A DNA stretch of 64,000 bases from Ascaris suum (taxonomy: Eukaryota; Nematoda; Chromadorea; Rhabditida; Ascarididae): NCBI GenBank assembly GCA_013433145.1, contig CM024191.1:4542501-4606500 (forward strand). Direction: 5' to 3'. Both the position numbers and the translations under genes were made by a program. Below the pieces are notes generated by a model, which worked only from the letters and a program-made list of their open reading frames with translations, was not told the DNA's origin and searched no databases. Below, in pieces: positions 48,261-61,050 of this stretch; within the stretch, counting starts at the first letter, position 1; each line of letters begins with the position of its first letter.

Positions 48261-50930
48261 CATCTATATAGGATTGCAAGTTATTTTTTCCGTCAAGATT
48301 TGTACTCTTTCTCAAGGTACCGATACTCAGGATATGCACAAATTGCTAGAGTGTTGATGTGTGTGCATAATGAATTGTTTCAGTTATTCGTGTTATAATA
48401 AAGCGTTGAACGTAACGTCCTGTTAGTGTACAACGTGCAATCCATACCGCCAACATAAAACTTTGAGAAGGAAGTACTGCTAACACAGAAATGCATACAC
48501 AGGGGGGTTACGCATGAGGTCAACGTTTGGACCTGAGGTGGAGGAACAGCTGCAACGAATAAGTGGAGCACATCTATATGCTCAAACAATCGGATAGAAA
48601 ATTGCTTAAAATGTAGATACCATAATGTAACGATGTTAAATGCGACAGCGTATGCAAACCAGGGCATGCGCACTTAATAATGAACTACATTAAAAAATTT
48701 GCATAGAGTGATTTTCACTATATAACGGTAGCTGAGTGCACAAAAAATACGCATTGAAAGCACGTACACTGTGGGTGAGAAGAGCTTGTACAGCATAGAT
48801 TATATCATATCGAATGGTTATTGTCTACCTGCAGTGTTTGACTTAAAAACGACCGCAAACATCAATTAAAAAGAATACCTAGAACTTAGCGGCATCCGCT
48901 TTGAAGCCAACATTAGACCACAACAGATCCGTCTAATGGTGTAAACGATGCGTATGTTGCTTATGGTGCTTATCTAACGTCGATTACGGTTTTCCGCGGA
49001 CTTTTTTAAGGAATAAGATTCTCCTTGATCGTATCGGCGCAGCATCCCAGATTTTCTCGAGAACAGATCTTGAGAGAAATTTCTATATCTGATGGACACT
49101 GTAAAATGCAAAAGGTGTATTACTTGTATGAGTCACCTGAATGGTCGAGTGGTACAAACACTACCAACAGATTCAACGCTAAGATTGCTGAAGTGAAAAG
49201 TGCGCGGACTGATGATATGATGAATATTTAGCTTAGGATTGCTGCCACTTTTTCTCCTTCAGATTTTCTCATTATCTATGAGTAAAGCTGTCCAATTCCC
49301 GGTTGTGCATCCGATTCTATAAAGAGTAGTTTTCTCTTTCAAGCTTCAAATGGAATTTTATGAAACGAGCACAAGGTAGATCAACGATTGCTTCTCTAAA
49401 AATACGATCACAACGCTTTATTATGTATTACCTGTCCGTCCAACCGGTATTCCGTTAGATGCGTACTCTGAGACAGTGATACATTGCGTTCAGAAGGTAC
49501 ATAGTGGTCTTCACGTCTCGCAGGCACTTCCGTTGAATTATTTGTCACCAGTATCGAGTAACAAACATTCGGGTGGTTTAAAGATTTCTTTAAAAAATTC
49601 CCACATGGCTATGAGTCCAAACATGACTACAGATTTGAAAAAAAAGAAAATAGTAGTGAAATTGTGATACGCAAAAAACAAAAGAAAGCTGCGGTTAGGG
49701 AAGAAATAAACTATATGCTGAAACATGCTAACAAATGAATTTACTTCTATGAGCCAAACATGCTTGCAAACAAGTTTGATGGGTGTGAGTTCCACGTTAT
49801 GTACTCTCGCTGATAAATAGCAAATGGAATAAATATCACCACGATTCGCTGTAGACTTCATGATATCCAAGCTATGTGGATTTGAGATAGTGGTGCTTAT
49901 GCGATACTGTGAAATCGTTCGGCTGTAACGTAATAGCACAACAGCAGCCAGCGATTAATATATTAGGGTTCATAACTAGCCTTGGATGTCACAACAACAC
50001 ATGCGGAAAGTGATTCTTCCTTTTCGTGAATCCCGTCGAGGATGTAATGTTTTAAATGAGTGAAAGGATCAAATCCAACGAATGAAGTTGCAATATTCGG
50101 TCGAAAGTGAAAAAAAAAAGCGGTTATGAGATCTACGAAACCGAACGCCCTTAAAGTGGGAAACGAGTTTGCATATTTCAATCTGCATATCGCAATAGTT
50201 AAAATTTATCTCATACGACAGCACTCTTCCATCGGCTCTTTCTTAGTGCTCAGCATTATCGTTAATGCTGTAAGACAAAAAAAAATCTGTTGAATAAGGT
50301 AGGCAATTCTTGCAGGTTTAGAATATTTCTTGCATTCTAAGCTAAAAAACATGAAACCTCATATTTCAACGTTTTTGATGCTTCGATCATGACGCTACTT
50401 AACGACGATCGACGAAACTCTACAGCTATAAACTATTTCGAGAATCGACAACTTTGCCGTAAACTGCAAACCTTAGACTACAAGCATTCAAATAATTTAG
50501 TTTTTGTTGTGATACATCTAAATATGCCATTATTTTTTGCCTCACCGTATAAAGCTGTTAAATTAAGACTAAAAAAAAGTTCACTCATCCATATGCTAAG
50601 TGAGTGAATAAAATGTGGAAGCTTACTGCGTTGAGCAATGTTTCGATAAAGCTGTAAATGGAAACGCATCAAGCATTCAGTTAATTTCAATTGAAGAACA
50701 ATCTTCCCACATGGACAAGTATGTTTTGAGTAAATAAGGTTTCTTGTTTTAGCGGGTGAGAAAAAATCACACAACATCTTGAAGATTCCATTTTGACAAT
50801 TTCAACGAGGCCAGGATATAAAGAATTGATTTCAGGAAGCAGCTGAAGGTTGCCGCGATGAATCCAGAAAGATCACTTCTGTTGATCCTCTCCTCCATTT
50901 TCGAGTACACTCTTTGCAAATCGACTCCTC
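48261..50930. other. Intergenic, nothing recognised
   Basis: AT-rich with short unrelated open frames on both strands (48380-48673 -, 49538-49939 -, 50478-50777 -). No repeat family, RNA gene or splice-supported exon was identified. Confidence 0.45.
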
Positions 50931-51037
50931 TCTTTAACGTTGTCTTTTCCTTCTCTTTTTCCTAAAGTGTGTCTCAACAATTCTATTTGTCCATCTCGTC
51001 TTGTCATTGCTCACCTACCGGTAAATTCTTGTGTAAC

Positions 51038-51181
51038 ATGCGCTTGGGAATTTCGGTCGTCGTTCTCTTCAGCGGCGTCATCGCAGCACTTCTTTTGCGC
51101 CACAACGACCCCTTTGGAGACAGCCGACATTCCATAGGTCGCCGGCGAATAATTACAACGCAACCGAGCAAAACGCGATAA
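51038..51181 (+). CDS. Candidate small secreted peptide, 47 residues
   Basis: ATG at 51038, stop at 51179-51181. The first 20 residues (MRLGISVVVLFSGVIAALLL) form a convincing hydrophobic signal or anchor. The rest includes DPFGDSRHSIGRRR, where Gly before a tribasic site resembles a neuropeptide cleavage-amidation site. It lies in a locally GC-rich patch. No homologue is known to me, the start is simply the ATG before the hydrophobic stretch, and a chance frame is quite possible. Confidence 0.25.
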   Translation: MRLGISVVVLFSGVIAALLLRHNDPFGDSRHSIGRRRIITTQPSKTR

Positions 51182-51570
51182 AAGAAAAAACGGCGGCGGT
51201 CACTCCGTGGTACGTTTCCGACTCTCGGAGATTCAGACGGACGATGTGAAACCGTGAGCGGCCGATGAGAGACCACAATGGTTCCGTTGAGGCAGACTGC
51301 GAGCTAGCTGAGAGATGAAGTAATGTCCTGGTTTCGGAGAGAGATGCGACAGACAGCATTCTAAGGAGGACGATGCGTAACACGTGAGACGATAAAGATG
51401 TCCGCAAATGCAGGAAATAGCAGAAAGGGAAAGAAAATTGAAGCATGCTGAAAAATAAGTGCAGAATGAATAGTGAGTGGAAATGGACTGAAAAAAAGGC
51501 GCCACAGGGCAGTGGCAGGCAGCGATTGCTCGCACAGCCGAATAGGACGGGGCGGACAATAGTACAGCCT

Positions 51571-51745
51571 GTCACACGTATTCTATCCATACACGCAGAC
51601 GTATCTACACACAAATACGCGCATACATACTTATATGCACAAATGTCGCATTCAAACACATGCGCAGACGCACGGATTCACGCACAGATACCCGCGCACA
51701 AACACGTAAAAACACCCACATACACAACGAGCACGCAAACAGCAC
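51571..51745. repeat. Cryptically simple AC-rich tract
   Basis: About 175 bases dominated by short ACAC, CACGC and ACATAC words with interruptions, probably a decayed CA microsatellite. Open frames through it on either strand (including the 168-codon frame at 51153-51659, - strand) reflect this bias. Confidence 0.75.
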
Positions 51746-51849
51746 TGAAATGGCTGAGAGAGCGAAATTTTTGCTGTGCGTTGAGGAGCGATTTGCAAAA
51801 TTGCAAGAGGGGTGTGCACGTCATGGGGGACTGAGTGGTGCATGCAACG

Positions 51850-54067
<2,218 letters not shown>

Positions 54068-54461
54068 TTTTGCAGTCTTTGCATATTGCAAATAAATTGC
54101 CTATTCGTCTTTCATTTTATCTTCGTCGTCTTCGTTTTTCTACATGATTCCTGTGCAGTTGCGTTTTTATCACCTTAAATATTTTCCTTCGTTTGAATCA
54201 CTTTCTTGTAGCCTTCGTGTCTTCGGCATTTCGATTTGTCTCTCTGTCTTGACAAATTGTTTTACTTACTTTATGCAATTAGCCTACGCCTTGTTAGCTA
54301 ACTATATAGAAACATTTCGAAAATTAATGAATTTTTTTAATGGTGATGGCCGTTTATCTTTTACTCTAGGTGAAAGGTAGAAAATTGTCATACAAAAGGT
54401 TGCAATCGTTGAGCTGATTCGTTTATGGCAAGAAATGCGAAAGTAAAATAGCCATCAACGA

Positions 54462-54575
54462 TCAACTGTCCATTCGTCTTCTTGGGCGTTTCGGATGCTT
54501 GGAACGACTCTTCGCCTTGCACAACGGACAGATTGGTGCGTTTCTGTGGATTAGCTGCTCACATGATTGACATTT
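54462..54575 (-). CDS. ZC4H2: ZC4H2 exon 5, zinc finger and stop
   Basis: Acceptor TATTTCAG, 37 codons and TGA. It holds the whole C4 zinc finger (CQSC ... CPLC) and the lysine/arginine-rich tail, probably a nuclear localisation signal. The exon begins exactly one residue before the first cysteine. Confidence 0.97.
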   Translation of the reverse strand, partial: KCQSCEQLIHRNAPICPLCKAKSRSKHPKRPRRRMDS

Positions 54576-57500
54576 CTGAAATATAGCCTACTTTGCCTAT
54601 CGCTATGCTGTCAGCTGGTCGGATATTCTTGCCCTTATTCTTGTTTTGATATTCGAACACAGCTCAATGAGTTAGAGACTGCCTATATTTGAGCTCATTT
54701 CAAATAAAGGAGGATTTCAATTTTTCAACTCGTTTACTACGTATTGCTTTGTACATTGGCATCTAATCACCTTCAGTACTTCTGCAGAAGTATTCCAATC
54801 ACTAACGGCTACCAAATAATTACTCGAGTTATGGGAAACCATTTTTTGGCTGAATCACAGCAAGCGAGCAAATTAAATTTTTCCACACTCATAAATTTCA
54901 CTGCGAATCTCCCTCTAATTGATTTTTGCTAAAATCTGGCGAAACGAAGTGGAAAATCACGCCAAGGAGACCGTTCTTCAATTTTGCGAACGGTTTCCTC
55001 ATACTGCCGCTTCAGGGGGTTAGCTATTGACCTCTCTGTATCATTTCCTCAGACTGCGAAGAAACCTCGCAAAAAAAAACAGATTTAAGCAGTTATATCA
55101 GCTTTGCGTGTTCTACCCGAGACGCTGCCTAAACCGATTTTTTTTTCTGCAGCACCTTTCTTCCCAAGATTGGAGCGCAATAATAAGTATGCCATCCAAA
55201 ATATAGGAAACACTCGCCAGAAAAATTCCGGCTGGAGGTGCCAGTTTGTAGAACATCTGGTCCATAAATCAAGGTGATTAGCAACATTTTTCAACGAGGA
55301 ACTATGCTAAGAACGAGATTATGCTATACTGTAACGCAAGTGATGGAAACGTTGAGCTAATAATGAGACTAAACACGAACCTCATTTGTAGTAGAGGAAC
55401 AAACTGGGACCCGTTGCAATGGTACTTAGGGACATTGCAAAATGGATAGGGGATAAAAGGTTCACAAGACTCCCTCATCCACTACAATAGCAGTTGGTGC
55501 GCAGATTCCCGTTATTCTGTCATTGTTTGCATTTACTACCTTTGGATTCGGTGCAAAGTATGAGCAATTTCAACCTAGAGTTTGACTTTTTGTGCCTTTT
55601 CAGTACGCAGAACAATATTGCACTAGAGTTTTAGTGTGCATGAGTGCAGCAATTTTTAACACCTAGAAAAGCCGTTTAATTCGAATTTTGTAGCAGCAAC
55701 TCTAGTCAATGTTAGCAGTTTCATTGCAACTATGAATTTGTGCATTATTTGTGAAGGTTTTCATGTGCGGATGTATTCGCTGCACGAATCAAGCAATATC
55801 CTTCACATTCTTAGCAAATGATTTCGCCAAAAACTTTATGCCATAAGCTTTTCTTCATAATTCGATTGATATAATGTCGTATCTTGCAAGCAAAACATAA
55901 CGCATGATGAGTTTTCCTCACTAATTGCATATAGAATCCAGCAAATCACTTAACCCATATGCCTCATTATTTGAGATGCAAACCGAACTGATCACATATC
56001 GTACCAATTGTAGGTGAACATCGATGCTCACATATTTATCGCCGTGGCATCCTAGCCATGCGATTGTTTAAGTTTGTTTCCGTTGTAAAATCACTCCCTC
56101 GTTTACAGAAAGCATACTTTCATTTTCGCTTGGTCGTTCACTGATGTGCGCATTCTTGAATCGAGAAGCGGTGCCACACTGCAATCAGACGATCCGTTGA
56201 ATAGACGAGACTGCTGACTCTGTAGGATTCCAAAAAGTGAGAGCGATGACATTTGATCGAACCATAGTGGCGGTGTTAACGACGACGTCGTCGGATGCTC
56301 AACTGCTACGCTGTAAGCAATATTGTATTTCATAACTATAAGCAATTTCTTCATCACCCAAATCACTCATTACTAGTGTTGGTCCATCAGAAAACCTCCT
56401 TCAGGCGCATTCGGATTTCAGAGCTTTGAATCTTGGTAGGAGGTACTCGAACTTCAGCAGCCACCGAATTTCAATACAGTTTTGTGGACGTATAGTGTTA
56501 GAAGTACTAAAGTTCGATGATGCAAATTTTCGTGACCTCGGAAGTTCGTCGCTCTGAATATTGAAGTGACTCACCGCCAAAAATGCTATGCTTCTCGGCC
56601 AGCAATCGGAGAAATGCGGCCGAATATAATGAATCAAATTTGCAGAGCATCTAATGTAGCAGTCATAAGAGTGGAAACGACACATCTGCACCGTTAGAAA
56701 TAGTTAAACAATAGTTTTTGAGGCTACTGAATTTTTGAGAATATTGTCGCCTAAAACGCTTTTAACTGATATGTAAATTTTTCGACAAGTTATATTTTTG
56801 GAAATATTATATGAGTGGCATTTGCAGAAATTATCACTTCCAAAAAAAAAAATTATGAGTGGCATTTGCAGATTGATTGATATTCGATGAATGATCAATC
56901 AGAATTATCAACTGTCAAAACAGAAGAGACCAAGAAGTTATATATTCAGCCGGCTGAAACAAAAACAAGAAAATGCTTTCAGCGGAAAAATCACTCAAAC
57001 CAACGTGCAAGTTGCACTTTTAACGCTACAGGCATGCTTCTGATGTAAAAAGATAGCACGCCAGCTACGCTCACTGCGACGAAAACCGGCCTCATTTTTA
57101 TTACCGTACTATTAATTACCGTACCATTAATTACCGTATAATTACCGTATTACTTATTACCGTACTATTAATCGTTTCATTCCACTTTATTTTAAAGTTA
57201 AATGCGAAATTTCGGCCGGAAAGAAGTATCAATAGAAAGCATGAAAAAACAACTCGTCTTCAATTAACGGTAGAAATTGTTCACGCGAAAGCAGCTCTTC
57301 TTCAGGTACACCGCTTTCTCGAAGTAACTGATTGGTGCTTTGAAGTTCACGTTCAATTTCGTCGTATTTCCTTGCGATTATCTCCTTTTTAGAGTCCTTG
57401 CTTCCTTTCACTCCTTTCAAAGTATCCTCGAGATGATTTATATCCTATAATAAAGTTTTTTGTATGATGAAATTCTTCTCAGCTTTATCTTCTTTAAACT

Positions 57501-58332
57501 TCTTGCATTTTAACCATATAGCACCATAAGGAACCTACAAATGTGCCATCTTTTTCGCCTATACGAGAGCAAAACGAAACAAAATCGACCTGCTTACTTT
57601 AACTAACTATGAATTCTTTGCTTATTTAACCCGTCGAACATATTTTCTCACCAGTTTTTTTTTTTTTTTTGGATCATCAAAAGTGATTTAACTCACTTGG
57701 TTGATTTGCCTCAACTCATCCGCATGAGATTTCCGTTCATTGTCCAGTTCGGTACTCATCTTTTCACATTCGGCAATGAAACATCGCGTTGCTTCAGCTT
57801 CCTCATATACTGCCAACAACTCTCTCAAACGCACACTGAATTCATCAATTTTCTGCCTGAAACCTTTCCACAGTTGTTTATCAATTTATTTTATACCTTT
57901 GCTTTACAAAACATGACTTTATCTTGCATTTTCAATGCATTTGGTTTTAGTCTACTCGAGCTAAAGTTCGGTCGGTTGTTTCTCAATGAAATTTGCTGGC
58001 TATGTTTTCGACCTCTTCTGCCGCAACAAGCGACAACCGAGCGATGCTTCGTTCCCTTTTGAACGAGTACATGTTGTCGGTTATCAATCAATCTAATTCA
58101 TTTAGCCATACATACTAGTCTTCATAGATGAAAGTTTTCCAAGCTGCTTTTTACAGTGGTTTTTGGCAGCTGATGTGCCAAGAAATGAAGAAAAACACAC
58201 CTCTACCTGCCGATTTTGTGCATAAATATCTACCTTAGAAACTGTTACGTTTAATAATTTTGAGAAACGTAGACTCACACACCTGGCCAGTGAAATTTTT
58301 ATAAGTTCCGAACTGAGATTCGCGTAATCCAT
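54462..58332 (-). CDS. ZC4H2: ZC4H2 orthologue (C4H2-type zinc finger), complete, 5 exons
   Basis: Exons in transcript order: 58332-58283, 57856-57697, 57444-57254, 56310-56118, 54575-54462. They give 235 codons plus stop (human 224 residues). Seen: residues about 10-130 form a charged coiled coil with [19 protein letters not shown], equivalent to vertebrate 'EELRLIHADINVMENTIK'. The C terminus reads [20 protein letters not shown] and then [14 protein letters not shown], nearly identical to the vertebrate zinc finger and basic tail, with four cysteines spaced C-x2-C-x10-C-x2-C and the HR pair. Known: ZC4H2 is a nuclear protein that partners the RNF220 ubiquitin ligase in neural patterning and is mutated in human Wieacker-Wolff syndrome. 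The ATG at 58330-58332 starts a protein collinear with the family N terminus. Splice phases are consistent throughout; only the exon 3 donor is ambiguous. Confidence 0.95.
54576..56117. other. ZC4H2 intron 4, 1.5 kb
   Basis: AT-rich. On the - strand a 50-codon frame at 55113-55265 has a hydrophobic stretch ([18 protein letters not shown]) but no other support. Otherwise nothing was recognised. Confidence 0.5.
56118..56310 (-). CDS. ZC4H2: ZC4H2 exon 4, variable linker
   Basis: Acceptor TTGCTTACAG, donor AAA/GTATGC, one base plus 64 codons. It encodes the poorly conserved Ser/Pro/Gln-rich linker (for example [18 protein letters not shown]) and ends QAKMK, matching the vertebrate 'PPPMKACLSC' lead-in to the finger. 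Its phases join both neighbours. Confidence 0.87.
56810..56872. repeat. 19-bp direct repeat, 44 bp apart
   Basis: TATGAGTGGCATTTGCAGA occurs at 56810-56828 and again at 56854-56872, the second after an A-run. It is intronic. Either a small duplication or a footprint of an insertion. Confidence 0.9.
57100..57173. repeat. Imperfect tandem array of ATTACCGTA units
   Basis: Five to six copies of TTACCGTA separated by short AT-rich spacers (ATTAA, CTTA and similar). A minisatellite-like array in ZC4H2 intron 3 with no known function. Confidence 0.8.
57254..57444 (-). CDS. ZC4H2: ZC4H2 exon 3, coiled coil
   Basis: Acceptor TTTATTATAG, phase 0. It encodes [11 protein letters not shown], the helix [20 protein letters not shown] and [18 protein letters not shown]. 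The donor is either GA/GTTGTT (end 57254) or CC/GTTAAT (end 57269). Both are phase 2 and both are non-consensus, so two products differing by five residues are possible. The longer form keeps LPLIED, closer to the vertebrate 'LPDLCEE'. Confidence 0.88.
57697..57856 (-). CDS. ZC4H2: ZC4H2 exon 2, coiled coil
   Basis: Acceptor GGTTTCAG, donor CAA/GTGAGT, one base plus 53 codons. The peptide begins [20 protein letters not shown] and ends [12 protein letters not shown], collinear with vertebrate 'EKIKARLKAEFEALESEE ... AHVEELRLIHA'. Confidence 0.95.
57857..58282. other. ZC4H2 intron 1, 426 nt
   Basis: Lies between the 16-codon first exon and the main coiled-coil exon. Nothing else was recognised. 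Confidence 0.7.
58283..58332 (-). CDS. ZC4H2: ZC4H2 exon 1 with start codon
   Basis: ATG at 58332-58330, 16 codons ([16 protein letters not shown]) and two bases to donor CCAG/GTGTGT. The split AG/G codon joins exon 2 in frame. The length matches the vertebrate N terminus before the 'KIKARL' helix. A TATTTTAG/GAATCG site about 60 bases upstream on the same strand could be a trans-splice or 5' UTR acceptor. Confidence 0.82.
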
Positions 58333-61050
58333 CGGATGTACCAGTTCAATTTAGTGCCTCAGTTGCGTAGAAATTCCTCTAGTAGACGATTCCTAAAATA
58401 TTCAACAAAATGAAGTTTTGAATCTGTAGACAGAAAAATTGAGACTGACATCGCTTATGATTCTCCTGAAATTTTCCTTCTATTAGGAACTGCCTTTGAT
58501 GACTTCTTAAAAACAAACTGAACAACATTCATAGAAAACCGCATACTGCTTTCATCTTTGCCTATTTAAAAGTCGACCTTTATTGGACCGAAAAAACGGT
58601 CTCTTTTCGGGCTAGTGAAAAAAGAGACTAGCAAATACAGAAGAGACTTAGAAACTTTCTAGCCATGTCTTGAACTTCCTCAGGCGTTTCACAATGAACG
58701 GTTGCATTATATCAACAGAAATTCTGTTCTTTCAACGTTTCCATTGGATCATCGTTTTTCAACTTTATTCTAATAAAAATGATTACATTTGAAAAGTATA
58801 AGTGAAGTAACTGTTAGATTTCAGGGAAAGGAAGCAGACAAAATGTCGGAAGAGGGAACAAAGAAAAAAAAATGAAGGGAATACAGAGCGAAAAAGAGAT
58901 TATCATTTCGTAGAACAGCGGTTATATGAATTCGAATTTTGCAGGCTACGATGGAAACCATTTAACAAAACAATAATAAAGGAAAACACCTAAACCGTCA
59001 CATGTATCCAATTATGGCCAAAGAGCAATGCAATGAAGGAGAATAATAATAAGCAATTTTTGATAAACAATTGAATTATCTCCGCGCAGCAATTTATGTG
59101 TGACGAGCAAGTGCATACGTTTTACATTGCAATCGACTATACGCTCTAAATAGTATTCAATGCCACAGTAGTTATTGCTATAAATAGCAGAATTATTTGA
59201 ATTTAGCAAAAATTACAAGCACATTACATTGTTAAGCATAATGAGTCAATAAAAGAGATGAGCAAATTTATTATTACCGGTTATTAAGATGTGGCCGAGT
59301 TGTCCAAGTTGGATAAGTTTGAAATAAAGAGAAGTACTGAGGATGCGAAAAGGTCAACAAATAGAGGATGTCACTAGAGAGGGTGCTTGACGAATTTGAT
59401 GCGGCGTGGAAAGCGAGATGAAAAAAAAGCGCAGAGGTGCGAAAACACGAAGACCGAGATGCGCTATCGATCGCATTGCAACGCTTCTTCGTTCGTAAAT
59501 TTCATTGCTCCTATTTTGTGGTATGACATATTTCACATCCTCAAATAACTGCTTACATCCGAGTTCACCTTTTCAGCACACCTAACAAATCCGGTGAACG
59601 AACTTTCGTTAACGTGCGCTGAATGAATGGAGGTAGTAAAATGCGAAAACAGTAGGAGAGTGAAGATTTATGGTGTTAATAGAAGCCCTCGACGAGCGCA
59701 ATATACTCGTCGTTAATGGTGACCGTGTGGTATCGTTGGCGTCCTTCTTGTGTTTAGCATAGTCGAATCGGCGATAGCAGTACTTCATGCTATGGTTCGT
59801 TAAATGTTCCTTCTGAACACAAATCCGTTACTTTGACCGTCTTTGTATACTTTATTGCTGAGAATGTTGAATCGATTAAGAAAATGACGCGGTAAGATAT
59901 AATTTGCAACAGTTTTCTCCGAAAATTTGTGTGTCATTTGATTCGAATGGTTTTTTCTTTGAAAAATGGAGTCAATATAACACAAAAAAAAACATAAATT
60001 AGAAGCAGAATAGGAGTGTATAGGCGAATGGAAAGCGCTTCGATTGAATACAAGAGAGCACTGAAGAAATACTGATGAGCAAGCCTATGATGATTGCAGC
60101 AAAGAGGACCATAAAAGCAAAAGGAATGTGTTTGCTCATAAGAGTTTCATCTGTGATGTGCATTGGCAATCACATTAAAATATTTGCAAAAGCTCGACAT
60201 ACGAAGAGGTGATTGGTTCTTGTTGTTATATATGCGATCCGATGCTGTCTTTTAGCAATGAGCATTCGAGAGTGAATGAAGAATGCACTAAGAATGATAG
60301 AGGTGAAGTGAAATTTTAGGGGTAGTTGTGTCTTACGCATTAAACTATAAGATGAGGAATATTTGCTTTAAAAAAAGTTTTGAGGAGCTCTTTTGGATTC
60401 TTTTGAGTGACCAACAATGAATGACCACAAAAAAAAGATTCTTTTGGATTTTGAGCAAAAAATTATTTATGCATTCTGATAGGAACATGATCATCAACAA
60501 TTCTCAGACTATGAGAGCGCTATCCTATTCGAAAGAAGAGAGGGACCTATTAGCAGTATAAGCAAAAATCAGTCAATCTGAGTGACCAACAATAAACCAA
60601 GCTTGGCGGATGAATAATGCAAAAACGGCATGCTAGAGCAATCGAAGAACTTGAAAGTTTGCCTCAAGCACAGTGGAAACGTATCGAAACCAAGCGCAGA
60701 AGCACATAAAATCAAAAGGCAGCAATATGTTGTTTTTGAGATTTCGCAACCTTGAAATCACCTGTCTTTTCATAATCTTTGAGCACAAAGAACGATGTGG
60801 AATTTAGGATGTGCGCGCTTTCTTATGCGACTTTAAGCGGTCTAAGCAATACTCGTAATGGAGCATCAATGACTAATCTGAAGTAGTAAAGATCGACTGG
60901 CATCGAACTATTGGCGGAAGATTTTTCATATTAGATAGCGCTCACAATTACTCTATTCACGCGTCGTTAACGTTCGGCTTTTTTCCCATTAAATTCGGCG
61001 ATGCGCAACGGAAAACGAAAAATGCAAACATTAAAAGCGTTTCAAGCAAC
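58333..61050. other. 5' flank of ZC4H2, nothing recognised
   Basis: AT-rich with no supported exon or RNA gene. Promoter elements for ZC4H2 must lie here but none is distinctive. Confidence 0.5.

Larger units (their letters stand above)
56311..57253. other. ZC4H2 intron 3, short repeats
   Basis: Contains a 19-bp direct repeat (56810-56828 and 56854-56872) and a run of ATTACCGTA-like units at about 57100-57173. No other feature. Confidence 0.6.

Noticed and set aside
51153..51659. 168-codon frame on the - strand
   Set aside because: Most of it runs through the AC-rich cryptic repeat and GC patch, and it has no motif.
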